A DNA stretch of 64,000 bases, from positions 2,108,001 through 2,172,000 of the forward strand of contig NZ_JQMS01000001.1 in the NCBI RefSeq assembly GCF_000744835.1, in the 5' to 3' direction. Positions 7,743 through 14,535 of the stretch are shown in pieces. Source of the stretch: Flavobacterium sp. 83 (GTDB lineage Bacteria; Bacteroidota; Bacteroidia; Flavobacteriales; Flavobacteriaceae). A program made the translations under genes and the position numbers. The notes under the pieces are model-generated. The model had not been told where the DNA came from, did no database searches, and was given only the letters and a program-made list of their open reading frames with translations. Every line of letters begins with the position of its first letter. The stretch's first letter is position 1.

Positions 7743-9206
7743 ATGAGCCAAGAAATAAGAAATCTGGAACCAAAAGTACTTTGGAATAAGTTTGCTGATT
7801 TGAATGCCGTGCCTCGTCCTTCTAAAAAAGAAGAGAGAGTCATTGAGTTTATGAAGAACTTCGGTACAAATCTTGGATTAGAAACTTTTGAAGATGAAAT
7901 TCGGAATGTAATTATCCGTAAACCGGCTACTCCAGGAATGGAAAATCGCAAAGCGATTGTACTTCAGGGACATTTGGATATGGTACATCAAAAAAATGCA
8001 GATACTGTTTTTGATTTTGATACGCAAGGAATCGATATGTATGTGGATGGAGACTGGGTTCGTGCTCGAGGAACAACTCTTGGCGCTGATAACGGTCTGG
8101 GTGTTGCAGCAATAATGGCAATTTTGGAAAGTACTGATATTCCTCATCCTGCTATTGAAGCTTTGTTTACTATTGATGAAGAAACTGGAATGACAGGAGC
8201 TTTGAATTTAAAAGGAGGCATTTTGCAAGGGCAAATTCTTTTGAATTTAGATACAGAGGAAGACGATGAGGTTGATATTGGTTGTGCAGGTGGAATTGAC
8301 GTGACTGCTACAGCTGAGTATGATGAAGAGGAAACTCCTGAAGGTTCTGTAGGATACTCGATTACTGTGAAAGGCTTGAATGGTGGACATTCAGGAATGG
8401 ATATTCATAAAGGATTGGGTAATGCCAATAAAATTATGAACCGATTGTTGTTTGATGGTTTTGATAATTTTGGTTTGCAAATTGCTGAAATAAAAGGAGG
8501 AAGTTTACGCAATGCGATTCCGCGTGAAAGTCAGGCGAAAGTAATTATTGCTGAAGTTTATGATGAAGCTTTTGTTTTTGACATGCAGCAAATTGTAAAC
8601 GAAATCAAAGCAGAGTTAAAAACAACAGAACCAAATCTTGAAGTTGTTTTTGAAAAAATGGATGTAACTCCCGCTAAAGTAATGCCGTCAATTGCACAGT
8701 TTTACTTTGTGAGAGCGATGTATACTGCACATAACGGAGTCTACAGAATGAGTGCTGATTTTGATAACTTAGTAGAAACTTCGAATAATATAGCGAAGGT
8801 AGTACTTGGTGAAGGGCAACTTTCGGTACAATGTTTAACACGTTCCTCGGTGGAAACATCTAAATTTGATTTGGCTAATGCTTTGCGTTCTGCTTTTGAA
8901 TTAATGGGGTGTGAAGTAGAATTTTCAGGTTCATATCCAGGCTGGACACCAAATTCTAAATCGGAAATTTTGGATGTTTTAGTTCCAATCTACGAAAAAC
9001 AAAACGGTGAAAAACCAAAAGTTGTGGCTTGTCATGCCGGACTAGAATGTGGGATTCTGGGAACTAATTATCCGGATATGGACATGATTTCTTTTGGACC
9101 AACTATTCATGGAGCGCATTCTCCAGATGAAAGAGCAAGTATTTCCTCTTCTCAGAAATTTTGGAAGTTTGTATTGGAAATTTTAGCTACTATTCCTGTA
9201 AAATAG
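7743..9206 (+). CDS. pepD: Aminoacyl-histidine dipeptidase (PepD, M20 family)
   Basis: A 487-residue cytosolic di-zinc peptidase that splits Xaa-His and other dipeptides such as carnosine. The first metal motif is GHLDMVHQ. The bridging aspartate is in TTLGADNGLGVAA, and the catalytic glutamates are in TIDEETGMTGA. The lid domain begins after NLDTEEDDEVDIGCAGG. The C-terminal ACHAGLECGILG and SFGPTIHGAHSPDE supply the last metal-binding histidine, as in E. coli PepD. The length equals that of the family. It has its own promoter and is followed by a repeat-rich intergenic stretch, so it appears monocistronic. Confidence 0.92.
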   Translation: MSQEIRNLEPKVLWNKFADLNAVPRPSKKEERVIEFMKNFGTNLGLETFEDEIRNVIIRKPATPGMENRKAIVLQGHLDMVHQKNADTVFDFDTQGIDMYVDGDWVRARGTTLGADNGLGVAAIMAILESTDIPHPAIEALFTIDEETGMTGALNLKGGILQGQILLNLDTEEDDEVDIGCAGGIDVTATAEYDEEETPEGSVGYSITVKGLNGGHSGMDIHKGLGNANKIMNRLLFDGFDNFGLQIAEIKGGSLRNAIPRESQAKVIIAEVYDEAFVFDMQQIVNEIKAELKTTEPNLEVVFEKMDVTPAKVMPSIAQFYFVRAMYTAHNGVYRMSADFDNLVETSNNIAKVVLGEGQLSVQCLTRSSVETSKFDLANALRSAFELMGCEVEFSGSYPGWTPNSKSEILDVLVPIYEKQNGEKPKVVACHAGLECGILGTNYPDMDMISFGPTIHGAHSPDERASISSSQKFWKFVLEILATIPVK

Positions 9207-9224
9207 TATTCAGTTATTGAAAAA

Positions 9225-9297
9225 AGTGGTCAGTATTCAGTTTAAAAAAGAGTTCAGTTGTAAAAACTAACTACTAAACGACGGATAACTGACCACT
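9225..9297. repeat. Inverted repeat with GGTCAGT arms
   Basis: AGTGGTCAGT (9225-9234) is matched by ACTGACCACT (9288-9297), with several extra TCAGTT half-copies between. The loop is about 53 bases, long for a terminator. CAGT-rich spacers of this kind are common between Flavobacterium genes. It separates pepD from the small convergent gene. Confidence 0.55.
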
Positions 9298-9303
9298 AAT
9301 TTT

Positions 9304-9414
9304 TTAGTCTCTTTTAGGGCTATTTTTCTTTTCTCTTTTTTCTTCTTTCTTTTCTTTAGCCGTTTTTAAAGGTTCTTTTTTTACGGTTTTCTTAGCGTCT
9401 TGACTTTTTGCCAT
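9304..9414 (-). CDS. Very small Lys/Glu-rich protein (36 residues)
   Basis: ATG at 9414 opens a 36-codon frame ending TAA at 9304-9306: it begins MAKSQDAKKTVKKEPLKTAK, runs through a Lys/Glu-rich stretch and ends NSPKRD. Half of the residues are lysine, and the charge alternates through a segment likely to be helical or disordered. I recall similar 30-40-residue MAKS...KKEP...KEKK proteins in many Flavobacterium genomes, which supports a real gene. Function is unknown; a nucleic-acid or ribosome-associated role is only a guess from charge. It lies upstream of no obvious partner, between pepD (convergent) and the cupin gene. Confidence 0.55.
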   Translation of the reverse strand: MAKSQDAKKTVKKEPLKTAKEKKEEKREKKNSPKRD

Positions 9415-9484
9415 GATATAGTTATTTAATTTTTTAAATTAGATGTGAGTAAATGTAGATAATATTTTGATTTATTTTTTAATA

Positions 9485-9823
9485 TTATTTCAAAAAATCA
9501 CCATCTATGATTAATAATTCAACTCCATTAGTGGCAATCGAGCGATGGGAACTTAAATTATCAGAAACTATATAAGTCATTCCTTTAGATAAATTTTTTT
9601 GTTCTCCGTTTTCCATTTCACTGATAAAATCACCTTCGAGGCAGTGTACAATATGTCCTTTTTGGCACCAATGATCTGCTAAATAACCGTCGGAATAAAT
9701 AACTTTTCGAATTCGTAATCCTCCTAATTGTATCGTTTGCCAATAGGCTATTCCCGTTTCTCCTTTATGTTCTGTTCTTTCTATTTTGTCCCAATTAATG
9801 GCTTGAAAAGGTATATTAGACAT
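9485..9823 (-). CDS. Small cupin-fold protein with a DHWC motif
   Basis: A 112-residue single-domain beta-barrel protein. The central ADHWCQKGHIVHCLEGDF carries a DHWC motif and a histidine cluster that could bind a metal. The later GMTYIVSDNLSSHRS fits cupin motif 2. It belongs to the family databases call DHCW motif cupin fold proteins; their role is not established. No signal peptide is present, so it is probably cytosolic. A promoter with good spacing precedes it, and it is transcribed alone. Confidence 0.75.
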   Translation of the reverse strand: MSNIPFQAINWDKIERTEHKGETGIAYWQTIQLGGLRIRKVIYSDGYLADHWCQKGHIVHCLEGDFISEMENGEQKNLSKGMTYIVSDNLSSHRSIATNGVELLIIDGDFLK

Positions 9824-9862
9824 GGATTTTGTTTATTGGATTAGTTAATTTAAGCTAAAACT

Positions 9863-9895
9863 CAAATCTAAGTATTTTAAAGTAAAAATCCCCAA
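9863..9895 (-). promoter_or_regulatory. Promoter of the cupin gene
   Basis: On the minus strand TTG (9893-9895) and TAGATTTG (9863-9870) are 22 bases apart, matching TTG-N17-23-TAnnTTTG. Transcription would start near 9856. The -33 element lies inside the terminator stem of the upstream gene. Confidence 0.5.
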
Positions 9896-9916
9896 CTACT
9901 TTTGTAATTGAGGATT
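9883..9916 (-). terminator. Intrinsic terminator of the carboxypeptidase-like-domain gene
   Basis: On the minus strand AATCCTCAATTAC (9904-9916) pairs with GTAGTTGGGGATT (9887-9899) over 13 positions with two G-U pairs, across an AAAA loop, followed by a U-run. It is 29 bases past the stop at 9945. Confidence 0.75.
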
Positions 9917-9944
9917 GAATTTATTTATATAAAAACGGAATGTT

Positions 9945-10712
9945 TTATTTCTTTTTTAGAATCTTATATTCTTCATAACAACCACTTATGGCGTCCATAA
10001 TTTGTAAATCATTTGCTGTTTGTATGAAAGCTTCTGAATAATTGCAACGCTGTAAAATTTCGGATAATTCATTTTTATCCACGCCAAGAAGTACAGATAT
10101 CGTTTCTCTGTCAAATTTAGACTCAAGTAAATTTCGAACTGTATCATCCTTTTTCATTTCTTTTAGCTTCTTGAGTTCCTTTGGGTTTTTACCAAAGAAA
10201 TTATAAAGCATATCTGCAGGGTTAAAGATTGAACCCAGTACTCTTCCAAAAGCATTTGGAGAATATTCACCTGCCTCGTACCCTTGTGTCAGTCCTGAAA
10301 TACTATAACGGTAGTTTTCTTTTGTTGGAATTAATTTAGAATCAACTTCAAGATATCCAGTTAGATTAAAAGGTCTTATGATTACTTCTTCTAGTGCTAT
10401 TGCTTTTTCGGTAAGTTGAATTTTGGTACTTTTGTTTTTTATCCAGTCATTAGTAACACGGACTCTTAAAGATTGAAATCCTAAACTGGTAAAGTGTAAA
10501 GTGTCATTTGGTTGTACGTCAATTTCGAAATATCCTCTCGAATCAGTAGTTGCTCCTCTTACTTTATTGATATTGATAATGTTTACATTAGACAAAGGCT
10601 GTTTCGTGCTGTTGTTGATAATGATACCATTGACTTTTTGGGAGGGTTCTGTGACTTGTGCAAATGCAGTTGCAGATAGTACTAAAAAAAAGAAAACTAC
10701 AAAATATTTCAT
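9945..10712 (-). CDS. Exported protein with a carboxypeptidase-like regulatory domain
   Basis: A 255-residue protein with a signal peptide (MKYFVVFFFLVLSATAFAQ). Next comes a domain of the CarboxypepD_reg/SusC-plug type at residues 26-105: VNGIIINNSTKQPLSN, then TDSRGYFEIDV and FTSLGFQSLRV. This beta-sandwich is the same unit that opens TonB-dependent receptors, but no barrel or plug follows. The remaining 150 residues are mostly helical, without a recognised motif. It is likely periplasmic or attached to the outer membrane. The gene is alone between the DEAD-box helicase and its own terminator. Its role is unknown. Confidence 0.7.
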   Translation of the reverse strand: MKYFVVFFFLVLSATAFAQVTEPSQKVNGIIINNSTKQPLSNVNIININKVRGATTDSRGYFEIDVQPNDTLHFTSLGFQSLRVRVTNDWIKNKSTKIQLTEKAIALEEVIIRPFNLTGYLEVDSKLIPTKENYRYSISGLTQGYEAGEYSPNAFGRVLGSIFNPADMLYNFFGKNPKELKKLKEMKKDDTVRNLLESKFDRETISVLLGVDKNELSEILQRCNYSEAFIQTANDLQIMDAISGCYEEYKILKKK

Positions 10713-10800
10713 AAACTCATTTAAAACTTTAAAAGTAGTAAAAGAGGATTAAATATTTTGTAGTTCCAGTATATAATTATAAGAAAATTAACAATAGATG

Positions 10801-12744
10801 TTAGTCTCTTCTTGGTCTTCTTGGTCTTGGTGAATCACCAAAGCTTTCTGAACGTCTAGGTGCTCTGTCAGATGAACCTTCAGTTCTTGGTCTGTCAGAT
10901 GAAAAACCACCTTCTCTTCTTGGAGCTGATGAGCTTCTTGGTCCGAATCCACCTTCTCTAGGAGCTGAATTTCTATCGCTTCTGAATCCACCACCTGAAC
11001 CTTCTCTTCTTGGAGCAAAACTACCTTCTCTTCTTGGAGCTGAACTTCTTTCGCCTGAGCGACCTCCGCCAAAACTTCCGCCAGAACTTCTTCCGTTATG
11101 GTCACGTCTTCCGCCGCCATCATTTTTAGAAATTTCAACATTGATTCTACGTCCTTCTAATTGTACGTTGTTCAATACTTCCATTACTTTGTCAGTATGT
11201 TCCGGATCCGTATTAAAGAAAGAGAAACCTTCTTTTACATCTACTTTAAAAACGTCATCACGACCTAAGTCTAATGTTTCTTTCAAGTAATCTTTCAATG
11301 ACATCCAATCGAAGTTATCTCTAGAACCTATGTTCACGAAATATCTTGTTGCACCACCATTGTTATTTTCTCTTGGAGCACCATCTCTATCATCACGCTC
11401 ACGTCTTTCAGAACCTGAAGCTTGATTAGAAATATCTCTAGTTTTCTTGTAATAATTGATAAAACGATTAAATTCAACCGATACCATTTTCTTGATTAGT
11501 TCTTCTTTCGATAAACCTTCAAGTACACTGTTAATTGCAGGAAGATAGTTGTCAATTTCGTGATCAACTTCTGTATCTTTAATTTTATTAGCTAAGTGTA
11601 ATAATTGGATTTCGCAGATTTCAATTCCAGAAGGGATTGTTTTCTCTTCAAATTTTTGTTTGATGATTCTTTCAATTGAAGAAATCTTGCGCAATTCGCT
11701 TTTAGTAACGATTACAATAGAAGTTCCTAATTTACCAGCACGACCTGTACGACCTGAACGGTGGTTGTACGTTTCGATTTCGTCAGGTAATTGATAATTC
11801 ACTACGTGAGTAATGTTATCAACGTCAATTCCACGAGCAGCAACGTCAGTAGCCACAAGCATTTGAATTTGTCTCCCTCTAAAAGATTTCATTACACCAT
11901 CACGTTGCGCTTGAGATAAATCTCCGTGCAATGCAGCAGCGCTGTATCCATCTTCAACTAATTTTTCAGCAACAGCTTGCGTATCTCTTTTGGTACGACA
12001 GAAAACTACTGAGAAAATGTCTGGATTGGCATCCGCTAAACGTTTCAAAGCTTCATAACGGTCACGAGCATTTACAAGGTAAAATTCGTGAGATACTGTT
12101 GCAGAACCTGAGTTTTTAGCTCCAACTGTAATTTCAATTGGATCTTTCATGAATTGTTTTCCAATACGTGCTACTTCAGCAGGCATTGTTGCAGAGAATA
12201 ACCATGTGTTTTTTTCGTCTGGCGTAGTAGAAAGGATGTTTACGATATCTTCGTAGAAACCCATGTTCAACATTTCGTCAGCTTCGTCAAGAATACAAAA
12301 ACTAATTTGAGAGATATTAACCAATCCTCTGTTAATCATGTCTTGCATTCTTCCTGGAGTTGCCACAATAATTTGCGCGCCTCTCTTTATGTCTCTCGCT
12401 TGTTCTGTTATGCTAGCTCCACCGTAAACTGCTACTACATTAATACCTTTTTCGTATTTAGAGTAGTTTTTAATTTCGTTGGTAATCTGCAAACAAAGTT
12501 CGCGTGTTGGAGATAAAATTAATGCTTGTGTGTTTCTGTTGTTGGCATCAATTTTCTGAATAACTGGAAAACCAAATGCTGCCGTTTTCCCTGTCCCTGT
12601 CTGAGCCAACGCAACCATATCTGTGTCTTTTTCCAATAATAGGGGAATCGCTTTCTCCTGTACTTCGGTCGGATTTTCAAATCCTAGATCTAAAATCGCC
12701 TTCAGTAACGATTCACTCAATCCTAATTGTTCAAATTTATTCAT
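10801..12744 (-). CDS. DEAD-box RNA helicase with DbpA-type RNA-binding domain and Arg/Gly-rich tail
   Basis: A 647-residue helicase close to DeaD/CsdA. The core has AQTGTGKTAAFGFP (Walker A), VLDEADEML-type motif II seen as ILDEADEMLNMGF, LFSATMP (motif III) and HRSGRTGRAG (motif VI). A DbpA/CsdA RNA-binding fold follows near residues 450-545. The last 90 residues are a repeated SAPRREG/GGF stretch, low in complexity and very basic. Such enzymes unwind short RNA helices in ribosome assembly and mRNA turnover, often in the cold. I chose MNKFEQLGL at 12744 over the upstream ATG at 12768, because the family begins here. It is monocistronic. Confidence 0.88.
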   Translation of the reverse strand: MNKFEQLGLSESLLKAILDLGFENPTEVQEKAIPLLLEKDTDMVALAQTGTGKTAAFGFPVIQKIDANNRNTQALILSPTRELCLQITNEIKNYSKYEKGINVVAVYGGASITEQARDIKRGAQIIVATPGRMQDMINRGLVNISQISFCILDEADEMLNMGFYEDIVNILSTTPDEKNTWLFSATMPAEVARIGKQFMKDPIEITVGAKNSGSATVSHEFYLVNARDRYEALKRLADANPDIFSVVFCRTKRDTQAVAEKLVEDGYSAAALHGDLSQAQRDGVMKSFRGRQIQMLVATDVAARGIDVDNITHVVNYQLPDEIETYNHRSGRTGRAGKLGTSIVIVTKSELRKISSIERIIKQKFEEKTIPSGIEICEIQLLHLANKIKDTEVDHEIDNYLPAINSVLEGLSKEELIKKMVSVEFNRFINYYKKTRDISNQASGSERRERDDRDGAPRENNNGGATRYFVNIGSRDNFDWMSLKDYLKETLDLGRDDVFKVDVKEGFSFFNTDPEHTDKVMEVLNNVQLEGRRINVEISKNDGGGRRDHNGRSSGGSFGGGRSGERSSAPRREGSFAPRREGSGGGFRSDRNSAPREGGFGPRSSSAPRREGGFSSDRPRTEGSSDRAPRRSESFGDSPRPRRPRRD

Positions 12745-12948
12745 ATGTATTTTTAAAATAGGGTGCAAAATTACTGTTTATAATTCATATAAACTAATGC
12801 TATTTTAAGATTTAATGATTTATTGTAATTTGATTATCAGAAAGTTATGTTTTTGATTTGCGAATTATAGTTTTTTCTATATAAAATCAATGTGAAATTA
12901 TGGCTCAAAACCGAAAATATTGTTATAAAAATGTTGTATTGTGGAAGT

Positions 12949-13527
12949 TTATTTATTTGCTTTCAGGAAGTCTAAAAGTTGAAGTGTCGCTTTTCCTCTG
13001 TGACTAATTTTATTTTTTATTTCTAATGATAATTGGGCAAAAGTTTCCTGATATTCTTCTGGTTTGAAAATAGGATCGTAACCAAATCCTTGATTACCTG
13101 ATTTTTCTAATGTAATTTCACCTCTGGCAATTCCTGTAAATAGATGCTGTTTGCCATCTAAATTTAAAGCAATGACGGTTTTAAATTGTGCCTTTCTATT
13201 ATCCTTATCCGATAAGGCTTCCAGCAATTTATTCATATTATCCTCTGCATTACGTTGTTCTCCGGCATACCGTGCAGAATAAACGCCAGGTTCACCGTTT
13301 AAAGCAGTAACTTCTAATCCAGTATCATCTGCAAAACAATTAAAACCGTATTTCTGGGTAACATAATTAGCTTTTAAAATGGCATTTCCTTCAATAGTTT
13401 CTGCTGTTTCAGGAATTTCTTCATGACAACCGATGCTTTCTAAACTAAGAATTTTTATCGTTTCAGGAAGCATACTTTGTATTTCCAGAATTTTATTTTT
13501 GTTATTGGAAGCGAAAACGATTTGCAT
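12949..13527 (-). CDS. rdgB: XTP/dITP diphosphatase (RdgB/HAM1)
   Basis: A 192-residue house-cleaning enzyme that hydrolyses XTP, ITP and dITP to monophosphates and keeps deaminated purines out of nucleic acids. It opens with the family motif FASNNKNKILEI, followed by FADDTGLEVTALNGEPGVYSARYAG, which binds metal and base, and ends with SHRGKATLQLL. Length is normal. It is cytosolic and stands alone, its 5' side facing the gene-free RNA region. Confidence 0.92.
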   Translation of the reverse strand: MQIVFASNNKNKILEIQSMLPETIKILSLESIGCHEEIPETAETIEGNAILKANYVTQKYGFNCFADDTGLEVTALNGEPGVYSARYAGEQRNAEDNMNKLLEALSDKDNRKAQFKTVIALNLDGKQHLFTGIARGEITLEKSGNQGFGYDPIFKPEEYQETFAQLSLEIKNKISHRGKATLQLLDFLKANK

Positions 13528-13685
13528 TTTATAGAATTTATAATAATCCTGTAAAGATACATTTTTTTAGATATTTGTGAACGTCTGTAGCAATGGCGTT
13601 CCAATTGATTTATTAATACTAATGATTTATTTTTTATGTGAGAATCATAAGTTATTATTAAGTTTAATTATCTGAAAAAGAATAG

Positions 13686-13736
13686 GTTAAATAATAGTTA
13701 AAGCATTATTTTTAAGTAATATAAGATGTATCTTTG
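13686..13736 (+). promoter_or_regulatory. Promoter module of tandem RNA 1
   Basis: GTTAA at 13686 and GTTAAA at 13697 are direct repeats with an 11-base period. After 26 bases comes the -7 box TATCTTTG (13729-13736). No TTG is found at -33, which suggests an activator-dependent promoter. The same module precedes RNAs 2 and 3, where the gap is 36 bases, exactly ten more. Confidence 0.6.
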
Positions 13737-13741
13737 AGTGT

Positions 13742-13879
13742 GGTTTTGATTAATCACTTGGGTAAAACCATCTGCAAAGAGAAGCTTATTCAAATAGTCA
13801 TTTCATGCTGAACGGTATGAGTTGATAAATGGTAAATCAAAATCTACAATCGGAGGCCCTTTAAAAGGCCTCCTTTTTT
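13742..13879 (+). ncRNA. Candidate small RNA 1 of a tandem family of three
   Basis: About 138 nt, bounded by a -7 box (13729-13736) and an intrinsic terminator. GGTTTTGATT (13742-13751) pairs with AATCAAAATC (13835-13844) to close the molecule. An inner ACCAT/ATGGT helix is possible. ATAGTCA at 13794-13800 is invariant in all three copies and stands just before a small hairpin, TCATGC/GGTATGA. The terminator stem GGAGGCC/GGCCTCC (13852-13873) is followed by six T. No open frame with a credible ribosome-binding site is present. No gene follows in the same direction, so it is not a leader. A match to the Rfam Flavo-1 motif is possible but cannot be tested here. Confidence 0.65.
13852..13879 (+). 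terminator. Terminator of RNA 1
   Basis: GGAGGCC (13852-13858) pairs with GGCCTCC (13867-13873), eight-base loop, then TTTTTT. A textbook intrinsic terminator. Confidence 0.9.
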
Positions 13880-13981
13880 GTGGTTTTCAATGAAGTATAG
13901 TGATTGATTTTTTTATTGATTTATCTATTTTTTTTATAGCGGAAGAATAGGATTTGTTTTTAAGTTTTTAAAAATCAATAC

Positions 13982-14042
13982 GTTAAATATTGGTTAAATT
14001 CCTTTTTTAGAATTGTTTAAGCCAAAATTCACCTTATCTTTG
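13982..14042 (+). promoter_or_regulatory. Promoter module of tandem RNA 2
   Basis: GTTAA at 13982 and GTTAAA at 13993 (period 11) precede a TTG at 14013-14015, a 19-base spacer and the -7 box TATCTTTG at 14035-14042. This copy has the most complete core promoter of the three. Confidence 0.65.
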
Positions 14043-14047
14043 AGTAT

Positions 14048-14180
14048 GATTTTGATTTGTTTTTGAATATGTCTATCTGCAAAGAGAAGCGTATTTGATA
14101 GTCACGATTACCGAAAGGTATCAGTAGATAACAACAAACCAAAATCTAAACTAGGAGGTCTGTATAAGACCTCCTTTTTT
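14048..14180 (+). ncRNA. Candidate small RNA 2 of a tandem family of three
   Basis: About 133 nt. GATTTTGATTTGTT (14048-14061) pairs with AACAAACCAAAATC (14133-14146) over 14 positions with one mismatch; the changed bases relative to RNA 1 keep the pairing. A TATCT/AGATA inner helix, the invariant ATAGTCA (14098-14104) and an apical hairpin closed by a GAAA tetraloop (14106-14122) follow the same order as in RNA 1. CTGCAAAGAGAAGC is identical in RNAs 1 and 2. The terminator GGAGGTC/GACCTCC ends the molecule. No coding frame is apparent. Confidence 0.65.
14154..14180 (+). terminator. Terminator of RNA 2
   Basis: GGAGGTC (14154-14160) pairs with GACCTCC (14168-14174), seven-base loop, then TTTTTT. 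The C-to-T and G-to-A changes against RNA 1 preserve the stem. Confidence 0.9.
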
Positions 14181-14318
14181 ATTGCTAAATATTAAAAACA
14201 GTAATTTTCTATTTTTCTAATATAATTTTATTAGAAACAATTTTTATTAAAAGTTACTAAACTAATTTTAACTGCAATAATTGGTTAAGAATTATGATTT
14301 TAGTATTGAAATTAATAC

Positions 14319-14379
14319 GTTAACGATTAGTTAAAAGTCTGATTTATAGGTTTTATAATGGAATAAAATGGTATCTTTG
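14319..14379 (+). promoter_or_regulatory. Promoter module of tandem RNA 3
   Basis: GTTAA at 14319 and GTTAAA at 14330 (period 11), a 36-base gap, then TATCTTTG at 14372-14379. The upstream context AATACGTTAA is shared with module 2. The -33 TTG is missing. Confidence 0.6.
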
Positions 14380-14384
14380 AGTAT

Positions 14385-14524
14385 GATTTTGATTAATTAC
14401 TTGAATATATCAATTTTGCAATAAGATATGATAATTCAATAGTCAGCTATACGAGTTAAAGTATAAGTTAGATAATGGTAAATCAGAATCAACAATTGGA
14501 GGGCTATAAACGCCCTCCTTTTTT
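14385..14524 (+). ncRNA. Candidate small RNA 3 of a tandem family of three
   Basis: About 140 nt. GATTTTGATT (14385-14394) pairs with AATCAGAATC (14481-14490) through one G-U pair. The invariant ATAGTCA is at 14439-14445, followed by a hairpin with TATAC/GTATA arms. GGTAAATC before the closing stem is shared with RNA 1. The terminator GGAGGGC/GCCCTCC ends 12 bases before the stop of the convergent glutamate-synthase-like gene and may serve that transcript's boundary too. This copy has diverged most in the middle segment. Confidence 0.65.
14498..14524 (+). terminator. Terminator of RNA 3
   Basis: GGAGGGC (14498-14504) pairs with GCCCTCC (14512-14518), seven-base loop, then TTTTTT. Confidence 0.9.
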
Positions 14525-14535
14525 GTTTGTTATTT

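Noticed and set aside
10788..11141. Open frame opposite the DEAD-box helicase tail (117 residues, Glu/Gln/Leu-rich)
   Set aside because: Runs in another frame through the repetitive Arg/Gly tail; the low-complexity protein mirrors the repeat and has no start context or homologue.
13686..14524. CRISPR array or simple tandem repeat
   Set aside because: Units are about 300 bases apart, diverged in sequence, and each has promoter and terminator; no constant repeat with variable spacers.
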